Origin: JAULZV01 sp964401885
GTDB lineage: Bacteria > Patescibacteriota > Minisyncoccia > Phycocordibacterales > JAACPR01
Reading direction: 5' to 3'
Assembly (NCBI GenBank): GCA_964401885.1
Contig: CAYOAC010000004.1
Coordinates: forward strand, 1-40,454
DNA length: 40,454 nt
Below the pieces are notes generated by a model. It ran no database searches and was not told the origin of the DNA. It was given only the letters and a program-made list of their open reading frames with translations. Of the stretch, positions 8,615-15,617 are shown one piece after another (the first letter of the stretch is position 1; each line of letters begins with the position of its first letter). Made by a program: the position numbers and the translations under genes.

Positions 8615-9769
8615 ATGAGAAATATATTGATTGCCCTTATATTTATAGTGTCTTTTGTGATTACTCCTGGTATGGTTCTTGCTTATGATTTAAAAGTTTC
8701 TCCTGATATATCAATTAGTGAAAATTATACCTCAGATAAGAATCTTTATATGGCAAGTCTGCATTCTTGGTTCAATGCAAATTTTGAAAAAGATTTAGTT
8801 TCGGCGTCTTTTGATCAAACTATTGGCGGAACTATTTTTGGGGATGTTATCTTGTTTGGAAAAAAAATCGCAATAACCGGTGAGACATTTAACGATGTTC
8901 GAACTGTTTCTGATACTATAACTATATCTGGTGTTATAAATAAAGATTTAATGATTGTTGCTCGTAATGTAATAATTGAATCTAATGCAATTATAAATGG
9001 TGATACTTTAATACTTGCACATACTGTTGATACTAAAGGGCAATTCCTCGGTCAGAGTCAGATCACAGCAAGTAATATTTTAATTTCGGGTTCTATTATT
9101 GGTCCTACCACTTTAACGGGTACAAAAATTTCTTTCTTGGCAAATTCAAAAGTAAATTCAGATGTGTCGTATTTTTCACCTCAAAGAGCAAACGTAGAGA
9201 ATGGTGCTCAGATTAAAAACAAACTTAATTTTAATCAGATTCAATCAATTCAACAGAATGAAGTTGTAAAAAGATTATTTTTTGGTTTTGTAAGTTTTTG
9301 GGCAATAATAAAATTAATAGCTACCTTATTTGTAATATTTGTTTTGACACATTTATTTAAATTATTTTCTCAAAAAATTATTGACGGTGTCAAAGATAAA
9401 GAGATAAATTCATTTATTTGGGGAATTGTTTCATTTGTAGTAATACCGTTACTTATTTTAATACTATTTGCTAGTTTAGTTTTGATACCTGTAGCTATAA
9501 TTGTTTTGTGTATCTATTTGATTATGATTATGTTATTACCAGCTATTAGTTCGATCATTGTATCTTCTTTTTATCAGACCTATATCAAAAAACATCACAA
9601 ATTAAAGGTTGATTTTAATATGTCCGCATTGGTTCTAATTGGAATCACATTCGTTAGCTTTATACCTTATATTGGTGATTATGTCCTTTATATCATTTAC
9701 TTCATTTCTTTTGGCGCAATGACTAAGTATTTTTACGAACACGTTAGGAGAAAGAAAATAAGTTTGTAA
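8615..9769 (+). CDS. Secreted bactofilin-like beta-helix domain with C-terminal membrane domain
   Basis: The 384-aa protein starts with a signal peptide (MRNILIALIFIVSFV through VLAYD). Residues about 65-205 are a beta-solenoid of short repeats such as TITISGVINKDLMIVARNVI, NAIINGDTLILAH and NILISGSIIGPTTL, the pattern of polymer-forming (bactofilin-like) domains. Residues about 222-375 hold four or five transmembrane helices. Bactofilins polymerise as cytoskeletal scaffolds, but this one would place its beta-helix outside the membrane, so an envelope scaffold role is only a guess. It sits between secA and the MYG1-family gene with its own apparent promoter. Confidence 0.6.
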   Translation: MRNILIALIFIVSFVITPGMVLAYDLKVSPDISISENYTSDKNLYMASLHSWFNANFEKDLVSASFDQTIGGTIFGDVILFGKKIAITGETFNDVRTVSDTITISGVINKDLMIVARNVIIESNAIINGDTLILAHTVDTKGQFLGQSQITASNILISGSIIGPTTLTGTKISFLANSKVNSDVSYFSPQRANVENGAQIKNKLNFNQIQSIQQNEVVKRLFFGFVSFWAIIKLIATLFVIFVLTHLFKLFSQKIIDGVKDKEINSFIWGIVSFVVIPLLILILFASLVLIPVAIIVLCIYLIMIMLLPAISSIIVSSFYQTYIKKHHKLKVDFNMSALVLIGITFVSFIPYIGDYVLYIIYFISFGAMTKYFYEHVRRKKISL

Positions 9770-9774
9770 TTTGG

Positions 9775-9780
9775 TATACT
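9775..9780 (+). promoter_or_regulatory. -10 box of the MYG1-family/obg unit, leaderless geometry
   Basis: TGG-TATACT; the -10 box ends 9 nt before the ATG at 9790. Confidence 0.6.
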
Positions 9781-9789
9781 ATTTTTCAT

Positions 9790-10662
9790 ATGATAATCGT
9801 AACCCACAATGATAGATTTCATGCTGATGATGTTTTTGCAATGGCTACTTTAAGAATTCTGTTTGGAGAAAAAATACAAAAAGTTATTCGTACTCGTGAT
9901 GAATTTATTATTAGAGATGCTGATATTGTTTTTGATGTAGGAGGTATTTATGATCCTGATTTGAATCGTTTTGATCACCACCAAATTAAAAGCGTGGGAG
10001 AAAGAGAAAACAAAATCCCTTATGCGGCTTTTGGTTTAGTTTGGAAAAAATGGGGAGCCGAAATTTGTAAATCTCAAGATGTTGCAAATCTAGTTGAAAA
10101 AAAAATAGTTCAACCAATCGATGCTGGGGATAACGGATTTTCTTTTTATGATTACAAAATCTCAAACGTTAAAGAGTATGTTATGGATTCTATTTGTGGT
10201 GCATTTGGTTCAACTTGGAAAGAAGAAAATAATTACGATGAAACATTTTTTGAAATTGTAGATATTGCAGAAAAGATTTTACGTAGAGAAATAAAAATTG
10301 CGCAGGATAAAAATGACGCAATACCTTTTGTTGAAGAAGCATACTTAAAATCTGAAGATAAAAGAATAATCGTTTTAGAAAATTATTATCCATGGCATGA
10401 TACTTTATCAAAATATGAAGAAATACTTTTTGTAATTTTCCCTAGCAAGGATAAAGATCTGTGGAGAATCAATGCTGTTCAAGAGGATGGTTTTAAAAAT
10501 AAAAAAGATTTTCCTAGTGCCTGGTCTGGTTTGAGAGATGGAGAATTAGAAAAAGTTTCCGGTATTGAAGGTGCTGTTTTTTGTCATAAAACATTATTCT
10601 TGGCAGTGACCAAAACCAAAGAAGGAGCCATTTTACTTGCAAAAAAAGCTGTTGAAGCATAA
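9790..10662 (+). CDS. MYG1 family (UPF0160) DHH-like metal-dependent hydrolase
   Basis: The 290-aa product begins IIVTHNDRFHADDVFAMATL, the defining N-terminal motif of the MYG1 family. DIVFDVGGIYDP and NRFDHHQIK complete the DHH-like metal-binding set. Eukaryotic MYG1 is reported as a 3'-5' RNA exonuclease, and the family resembles DHH phosphoesterases. In bacteria the substrate is unknown; an RNA- or nucleotide-hydrolysing role is inferred. The gene lies 12 bp upstream of obg and is probably cotranscribed. Length is close to that of family members lacking an N-terminal targeting extension. Confidence 0.85.
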   Translation: MIIVTHNDRFHADDVFAMATLRILFGEKIQKVIRTRDEFIIRDADIVFDVGGIYDPDLNRFDHHQIKSVGERENKIPYAAFGLVWKKWGAEICKSQDVANLVEKKIVQPIDAGDNGFSFYDYKISNVKEYVMDSICGAFGSTWKEENNYDETFFEIVDIAEKILRREIKIAQDKNDAIPFVEEAYLKSEDKRIIVLENYYPWHDTLSKYEEILFVIFPSKDKDLWRINAVQEDGFKNKKDFPSAWSGLRDGELEKVSGIEGAVFCHKTLFLAVTKTKEGAILLAKKAVEA

Positions 10663-10674
10663 ACTCTCATTACT

Positions 10675-11628
10675 ATGTCATTTGTAGATGAAATAAAAAT
10701 ACACCTTAAGGCAGGAAAAGGAGGTAATGGAGTCGTTAGATGGCTTCATCTAAAGGGAAAAGAGTATTCTGGTCCAGCGGGAGGTAATGGAGGTAAAGGA
10801 GGAGAAGTCTTTATAAAAGCTTCTCGTAATTCGGCTATACTTGAAAAATATACTCAAAAGGTTGAAATGCATGCGGGGAATGGGGAGGATGGAAGCGCTA
10901 GGAGTAGAACAGGATCTGATGGAGAAGATTTGATAATTGAATTACCACTTGGTTCATATGTAAAGAATCTTGAAACAGATGTTGAGTATGAATTGCTTGA
11001 AGAAGATCAAATAATTAAAATCCTTCACGGTGGTAGAGGTGGTCTTGGAAATGAAATGTTTAAAGGTCCTGTTAATAGAACTCCCGAACAACAAACAGAT
11101 GGTAAACCTGGAGAAGAAGCTGATTTTTATATTGAATTAAGATTGATTGCTGACTATGGTTTGATCGGTTTACCTAATGCAGGGAAATCAACTTTGTTAA
11201 ATACACTCACTAATTCAAAATCAAAAGTTGGTAATTATAATTTTACAACTCTTGAACCACATCTTGGAGATTTGTATGGAATCGTTATTGCAGATATCCC
11301 TGGACTTATTGAAGGAGCAAGTGAAGGTAAAGGGCTTGGTCATAAATTTTTGAGACACATAACAAGAACAAGAAGTTTATTGCATTGTATTTCTGCTGAA
11401 TCAGAAAATATTCTAGAAGATTATGAAACTATTAGAAAAGAATTGAGAGCTTTTAGTCCTGATCTGATTCATAAAGATGAAATTATTTTGATTACAAAAT
11501 CAGACACTATTATTGACGAAGAAAAAAGAAAAATAATACAAGAAATGTTTAAAGATAAAGAAATTATCTTCACATCTATTCTTGATGATGAGTCTATAAA
11601 CTCTCTAAAAAAGAGACTTTCTAAATAG
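10675..11628 (+). CDS. obg: GTPase Obg/CgtA
   Basis: Obg is a ribosome-associated GTPase needed for large-subunit assembly and stress responses. The 317-aa product has the glycine-rich Obg fold (GNGVVRWLHL, GPAGGNGGKGGEV, HGGRGGLGN) in residues 1-157, then the GTPase domain: G1 GLPNAGKST (165-173), G3 DIPG (207-210) followed by LIEGASEGKGLGHKFLRH, and G4 as TKSD near residue 275. It lacks the variable C-terminal OCT domain found in some Obg proteins. It is cotranscribed with the MYG1-family gene; no clear terminator follows. Confidence 0.97.
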   Translation: MSFVDEIKIHLKAGKGGNGVVRWLHLKGKEYSGPAGGNGGKGGEVFIKASRNSAILEKYTQKVEMHAGNGEDGSARSRTGSDGEDLIIELPLGSYVKNLETDVEYELLEEDQIIKILHGGRGGLGNEMFKGPVNRTPEQQTDGKPGEEADFYIELRLIADYGLIGLPNAGKSTLLNTLTNSKSKVGNYNFTTLEPHLGDLYGIVIADIPGLIEGASEGKGLGHKFLRHITRTRSLLHCISAESENILEDYETIRKELRAFSPDLIHKDEIILITKSDTIIDEEKRKIIQEMFKDKEIIFTSILDDESINSLKKRLSK

Positions 11629-11690
11629 CTTTTTAGTTAAAAAATATTATCTCTGTGGATAACTAATAAAACCTTTATTTTTAAAGGTTA

Positions 11691-11748
11691 TATAATATAC
11701 GAAGTAGATTTAATAGTAGATGGGATCTCATCTACCATATTATTAAAT
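11691..11748 (+). promoter_or_regulatory. Pilin promoter and long 5' leader with hairpin
   Basis: TATAAT at 11691-11696 lies about 100 bp before the pilin ATG, giving a roughly 90-nt leader unlike the leaderless neighbours. The leader has a hairpin: atttaata (11708-11715) plus gtagatg (11716-11722) pairing with catctac (11729-11735) and, after a 5-nt bulge, tattaaat (11741-11748). It may stabilise or regulate an abundant mRNA. A DnaA-box match in reverse orientation (TGTGGATAA) lies just upstream at 11654-11662. Confidence 0.55.
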
Positions 11749-11794
11749 TTATTGATTAACGTTAATTAATAGAAAGTTTATTTAAAAAGAATTT

Positions 11795-12214
11795 ATGAAT
11801 ATAAAGACAAAAGGTTTTACATTGATCGAACTTCTAGTGGTAATTGCTATCATTGGTATTCTATCATCAGTGGTGTTGGCATCATTGAATAGTGCTAGAA
11901 ATAAGGGGGCTAATGCTGCAGCAAAGTCAAATTTGACTAACGGCCGAGCTCAAGCCGAAATATTTTATGACACTAAAGGTGATTATGATACTGTGTGTAC
12001 AGCTACCGGTGGAATTAGTGCGAATGTGGCTGCTGCAGATAATTCTGTAACAGGAGCTGCAACTTGTGTTGATCTTGCTGCTGCATGGGCTGCTGAGGTT
12101 GTATTAAATAATAGTGAAGGATATTTCTGTGTTGATTCTAGAGGGGTTGCAACAACTTCTCATACAACATTTGGTCTTGCAGATACATCTACTACAACAG
12201 CTGCTTGTATATAG
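11795..12214 (+). CDS. Type IV pilin, probable major subunit
   Basis: The 139-aa product has a class III prepilin signal: short basic leader MNIKTK, cleavage after G, then FTLIELLVVIAIIGILSSVV with Glu at +5, followed by an Ala/Thr/Ser-rich globular domain with paired cysteines near the C-terminus (FCVDS and AACI). It would be processed by the peptidase encoded next door and assembled into pili for adhesion, DNA uptake or motility. Its own promoter with a long structured leader and tandem terminators suggest high, separate expression, consistent with the major subunit. Confidence 0.88.
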   Translation: MNIKTKGFTLIELLVVIAIIGILSSVVLASLNSARNKGANAAAKSNLTNGRAQAEIFYDTKGDYDTVCTATGGISANVAAADNSVTGAATCVDLAAAWAAEVVLNNSEGYFCVDSRGVATTSHTTFGLADTSTTTAACI

Positions 12215-12238
12215 CGTATTTGGTTGAACTATTTTTTC

Positions 12239-12300
12239 AAAAACCACTGTAAAAGGTGGTTTTTGTTTTAAGCCGCGCCTTCGGCGCGGCTTTTATTTTT
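12239..12300 (+). terminator. Two tandem terminator hairpins after the pilin gene
   Basis: First: aaaaaccac (12239-12247) with gtggttttt (12256-12264). Second: agccgcgcc (12271-12279), loop ttc, ggcgcggct (12283-12291), then T-rich sequence. Double termination fits a highly transcribed gene. Confidence 0.9.
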
Positions 12301-12337
12301 TGTATAAATATTTTGATGACAATGTATTTTACAATGT

Positions 12338-12343
12338 TATAAT
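12338..12343 (+). promoter_or_regulatory. -10 box that decides the prepilin peptidase start
   Basis: TATAAT ends 7 nt before the ATG at 12351. It overlaps another in-frame ATG at 12342, which therefore cannot be in the mRNA. Confidence 0.6.
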
Positions 12344-12350
12344 GATATCA

Positions 12351-13256
12351 ATGATTACAATTTTTATTATTTATTTCTTTTTATTAGGAACTATTATTGG
12401 AAGTTTTCTTAATGTTGTTATATTTAGACATAATACTGGGAGGTCTACAGGAGGCAGATCTGCATGTATGTCTTGTAAAAGTCAATTAACATATCTAGAA
12501 CTTATTCCAATATTTAGCTTTTTATTTCAGAAGGGTAAATGTAAAAAATGTAAAGCAAAAATTAGTTGGCAATATCCATTCGTAGAGATTCTTACCGGAG
12601 CATTATTTGCTTTTAACTTTTACTATCTATTCTTAAATGCTGTATCTGTAAGTAATTTTATTGTTTCAATAGGTCTTTCTTCAGCAATTCTTTGTCTTAT
12701 GGTTATTATATTTGTTTATGACTTGAAACATAAAATTATACCTGACCTATTTTCGTTTGGTGCTTTTGGACTAAGTATTGTATGGGTTGTTCTAAATTTT
12801 ATTATTCCAATAAAAAATAGTGTTATCTCTGCGGGGTCAGGGATACAGGAATGGATACCTGCTTTCGCAGGGATGACAAGAGGAATTACTGAAAGAGGTG
12901 TTATTATATTTTTGATTAATCTATCAGCCGGTCTTATATTCTATCTTGTAGTTTATGCATTATGGAAATTATCTAAGGGTAGATTAATTGGCCTTGGTGA
13001 TGCAAAATTACTTCTATCTATTGGAACTTTGCTAGGAATTGTTTATGGTTTATCATCAATATTTATATCTGTTTGGATAGGCGCAATTTATGCAATTGGA
13101 TTTTTGATTTATCAAAGATTAGTGAAAGGTAAAAAAAATATTACCATGAAATCAGAAATTCCTTTTGGTCCATTTTTGATTATTGGTTTTCTTATCGTAT
13201 ATTTTTTAAAAATTGATGTAACTAACATTGGATTTATTTTAGAAAATTTTTCATGA
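12351..13256 (+). CDS. pilD: Prepilin peptidase / N-methyltransferase (A24 family)
   Basis: PilD cleaves and methylates prepilins in the inner membrane. The 301-aa product shows LLGTIIGSFLNVVIFR, two CxxC pairs (C39/C42 and C64/C67) of the N-terminal zinc domain, and the two catalytic aspartates in VYDLKHKIIPD (D124) and GLGDAKLL (D217), spread over about eight membrane helices. Residues 163-176 (SGIQEWIPAFAGMT) look like a translated palindromic repeat inserted between helices. I chose 12351 over the upstream ATG at 12342 and TTG at 12300 from the -10 position. It overlaps the next pilin gene by an ATGA. Confidence 0.92.
   Translation: MITIFIIYFFLLGTIIGSFLNVVIFRHNTGRSTGGRSACMSCKSQLTYLELIPIFSFLFQKGKCKKCKAKISWQYPFVEILTGALFAFNFYYLFLNAVSVSNFIVSIGLSSAILCLMVIIFVYDLKHKIIPDLFSFGAFGLSIVWVVLNFIIPIKNSVISAGSGIQEWIPAFAGMTRGITERGVIIFLINLSAGLIFYLVVYALWKLSKGRLIGLGDAKLLLSIGTLLGIVYGLSSIFISVWIGAIYAIGFLIYQRLVKGKKNITMKSEIPFGPFLIIGFLIVYFLKIDVTNIGFILENFS
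12836..12877 (+). repeat. Palindromic repeat element inserted in frame in pilD
   Basis: Bounded by gtca (12836-12839) and tgac (12874-12877), with an inner hairpin cctgc-tttc-gcagg (12858-12871). It encodes GIQEWIPAFAGMT, which from memory resembles the peptide of widespread translated palindromic repeats in other bacteria. Only one copy seen in this window. Confidence 0.6.
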
Positions 13257-13864
13257 TAAAAAAGAGACAAAAAGGTTTTACATTGATTGAAATGGTTACT
13301 GTTCTGGCGATTTTTGGCATGATCAGTTCTGTTGTTCTTTTTAATTATGGAAAATTTAGAAGTGATACTGTTCTGGTTAATATGGCTTACGAAGTTGCTC
13401 TCTCTATAAGAGAAGCGCAGATTTATGGAGTAGGTTCTCGTAGTGCCAAAAGTGGTGCAACTACAGATTTCTCTACACCTTATGGAATTTTTCTAGAAAA
13501 TGGATTGACTCAATATGTTCTATTTGGTGATATTGATACAAGTGGTCCAGGTGGCAAAAGTGATCAAAAATTCACAGGACCTTGTGATCAAGTAAATAAC
13601 GATAAATGTGTAACTACTTATACTATGCAGAGAGGCATTAAAATATCTTCCTTGAAAATAAAGACCGGGAGTAATACATGTTCGTTGGATCTCAATGATT
13701 TGAGCATTGTTTTTGAAAGACCGAATCCTGAACCTTTAGCTAATGCAGATAGAAACTATTACTCTTCAGTAATTGAGTTATCTTCAAGTGAGGATATTAA
13801 AAGGTATGTTGAAGTTTATAGCAATGGTCAAATAGCTGTTTTAAATGATAATCCATGTCCGTAA
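13253..13864 (+). CDS. Minor pilin / pseudopilin, GspH/FimT-like
   Basis: The 203-aa product has a prepilin N-terminus, KKRQKG then FTLIEMVTVLAIFGMISSVV, with the +5 Glu. It continues with MAYEVALSIREAQIYGVGSRS, which resembles the start of the GspH/FimT domain, and a C-terminal domain with several Cys residues. Minor pilins of this type prime pilus assembly at the tip. The start overlaps the pilD stop (ATGA), implying coupling. Confidence 0.85.
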   Translation: MIKKRQKGFTLIEMVTVLAIFGMISSVVLFNYGKFRSDTVLVNMAYEVALSIREAQIYGVGSRSAKSGATTDFSTPYGIFLENGLTQYVLFGDIDTSGPGGKSDQKFTGPCDQVNNDKCVTTYTMQRGIKISSLKIKTGSNTCSLDLNDLSIVFERPNPEPLANADRNYYSSVIELSSSEDIKRYVEVYSNGQIAVLNDNPCP

Positions 13865-13874
13865 TTTTTTTATT

Positions 13875-14447
13875 ATGTCTAAATCAATAAAACAAAATAA
13901 TAAAAAAGGTTTTACATTAATTGAAGTTATTGTTTCTGTTGGATTGTTTGCTGTTGTTGTTACTATAACTCTAAGTTCTATATTGACCATTACTGATTCA
14001 AATAAAAAAGCTAGATCATTAATGTCTGTTATGACTAATCTTAATTTTGCGGTGGATAGTATTACGAGAAGTTTTAAAACTGGGGTTCTTGATGACGGAA
14101 CTAGTCCTATTGCTAGCCCCGTAACCAATAATGGTAAATGTCTTTCTACATATGAAATTGATTATGGTGGAGGAACAAACTTTAGTAATAGAGAAGTTAC
14201 ATATTGTTTTGTTGAAAAGACACTAACAGCTCCTGGTAAAATTCAAAAAGATGTTGGTTTTGGTCCAGTTGATCTGACATCGCCAGACGTCAATATAGAT
14301 TATATGAAATTTACTTCTTCCAACACTGCTATAGGTAGTCAACCACTAGTCAATATTTTTATTGAAGGTACAGTTAAAGCAAATGAAAAAATTAGTTCAA
14401 AGTTTTCTATACAAACTTCGGTTTCACAAAGAAAATTAAATATTTAA
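13875..14447 (+). CDS. Minor pilin, PilW-like
   Basis: The 190-aa product starts MSKSIKQNNKKG, then FTLIEVIVSVGLFAVVVTIT, a class III prepilin signal with the +5 Glu. The following TITDSNKKARSLMSVMTNLN and NFAVDSITRSFKTG resemble the PilW/GspJ type. It lies 10 bp after the preceding pilin and 1 bp before the next. I preferred the ATG at 13875 to an in-frame start at 13845, which overlaps the preceding gene and would give an over-long leader. A minor pilus-tip subunit is the likely role. Confidence 0.8.
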   Translation: MSKSIKQNNKKGFTLIEVIVSVGLFAVVVTITLSSILTITDSNKKARSLMSVMTNLNFAVDSITRSFKTGVLDDGTSPIASPVTNNGKCLSTYEIDYGGGTNFSNREVTYCFVEKTLTAPGKIQKDVGFGPVDLTSPDVNIDYMKFTSSNTAIGSQPLVNIFIEGTVKANEKISSKFSIQTSVSQRKLNI

Positions 14448-14448
14448 T

Positions 14449-15024
14449 ATGAAATTTATAAATAAAAAAAATAAAATTAATTCTGATCAAAAAGGTTTTA
14501 CTTTAATTGAAACTCTTGTCGCTATTTTTATATTATTAATTTCAACAACAGGTCCTCTTACTTTTACTCAAAGTGGTTTAAGATCTTCTTTTCTTGCAAG
14601 GGATCAGGTGACTGCTTTTTATCTTGCACAAGATGCTATAGAAATAATTAAAAATTTGCGTGACAATGAAGGTTTAAATCCTACTACTGGTTGGCTGGAT
14701 AGATTAGATGATTGTAAGCCTGTTGGTGCAATTGGTACTAAAATAAGCTGCAATTTGGACATTAACACTACAAATGGTTCTGTACGTACAACAAGTTGCG
14801 CAGGCGGGGCTTGTTCTCCTCTTAGGTATGATTCTTCAACTAGACAATTTCTTTTGGCTGCAGGGGATTCTGTTTCTAAATATACTAGAACAATATATCT
14901 GACCGAGTTAGTTTTGGATAGAGAACTGGAAATAGTTGTAGAAGTTTCTTGGGAATCTAATTTTTTTGGAGAAAAAAGAATCGTAGCTCATGAAAATATT
15001 TATAATTGGGTTCAAATATATTAA
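14449..15024 (+). CDS. Minor pilin, PilV/GspI-like
   Basis: The 191-aa product has a prepilin signal (KINSDQKG, FTLIETLVAIFILLISTTG) and FYLAQDAIEIIKNLRDNEGL, typical of PilV-type pilus modification proteins. Four cysteines in the middle (CKPVGAIGTKISC and TTSCAGGAC) may form disulfides. Start context ttaatATG with no Shine-Dalgarno, 1 bp after the preceding stop. Confidence 0.82.
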   Translation: MKFINKKNKINSDQKGFTLIETLVAIFILLISTTGPLTFTQSGLRSSFLARDQVTAFYLAQDAIEIIKNLRDNEGLNPTTGWLDRLDDCKPVGAIGTKISCNLDINTTNGSVRTTSCAGGACSPLRYDSSTRQFLLAAGDSVSKYTRTIYLTELVLDRELEIVVEVSWESNFFGEKRIVAHENIYNWVQIY

Positions 15025-15032
15025 TAATTTAT

Positions 15033-15614
15033 ATGAAAAATTTATCATACAAAAAACAAAAAGGCTTCACACTACTATTTGCTGTTTTGTTGTCTACCTT
15101 AATTATATCTATTGGCGCAACAATCATGTCTATTGCTCTTAGACAGACACTTCTGTCTGGTACGAGTAGGGAGTCTCAATATGCTTTTTATGCAGCTAAT
15201 ACTGTTCTTGAATGCGCATTCTATTGGGATGTTGTTGGAACACAACCGATAGATCCGGAAAACGATACGGGAATTGTTTTTCCTGCTGATGGGGAGACTA
15301 TAACAAGCGCTCAGGATGATATAAAATGTGCAGGTATAAATATTGTTACTGGTGCAGGAGGAGATCAAGGACCATGGGATGACACTACTACACCTGATCA
15401 AACTAAATTTAAAATAAAGATTACAGATGAACTTTCTGCAGACCCTTCATATCAGCCACATGCCCCTTATTGTGCTGAAGCTACCGTAATAAAAACACTA
15501 GATGCGGCGACAGGATTGATCACTACAAGAATAGAGGCAAAAGGTTATAATACCTGTGATACTTCTAACACCAGAAGAGTGGAGAGAGGTTTGGTGCAAG
15601 AATATAAGTCATAA
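15033..15614 (+). CDS. Minor pilin-like protein, PilX-type
   Basis: The 193-aa product begins MKNLSYKKQKG, then FTLLFAVLLSTLIISIGATI. The +5 position is Leu rather than Glu, as in PilX/GspK-type tip proteins. The next part, LLSGTSRESQYAFYAANTVL, has the AFYAANxxLECA pattern of pilus assembly PilX proteins. It is the last gene of the pilin block and ends 3 bp before ligA. I preferred the ATG at 15033 over an upstream in-frame TTG at 15006, which overlaps the preceding gene. Confidence 0.78.
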   Translation: MKNLSYKKQKGFTLLFAVLLSTLIISIGATIMSIALRQTLLSGTSRESQYAFYAANTVLECAFYWDVVGTQPIDPENDTGIVFPADGETITSAQDDIKCAGINIVTGAGGDQGPWDDTTTPDQTKFKIKITDELSADPSYQPHAPYCAEATVIKTLDAATGLITTRIEAKGYNTCDTSNTRRVERGLVQEYKS

Positions 15615-15617
15615 AAT

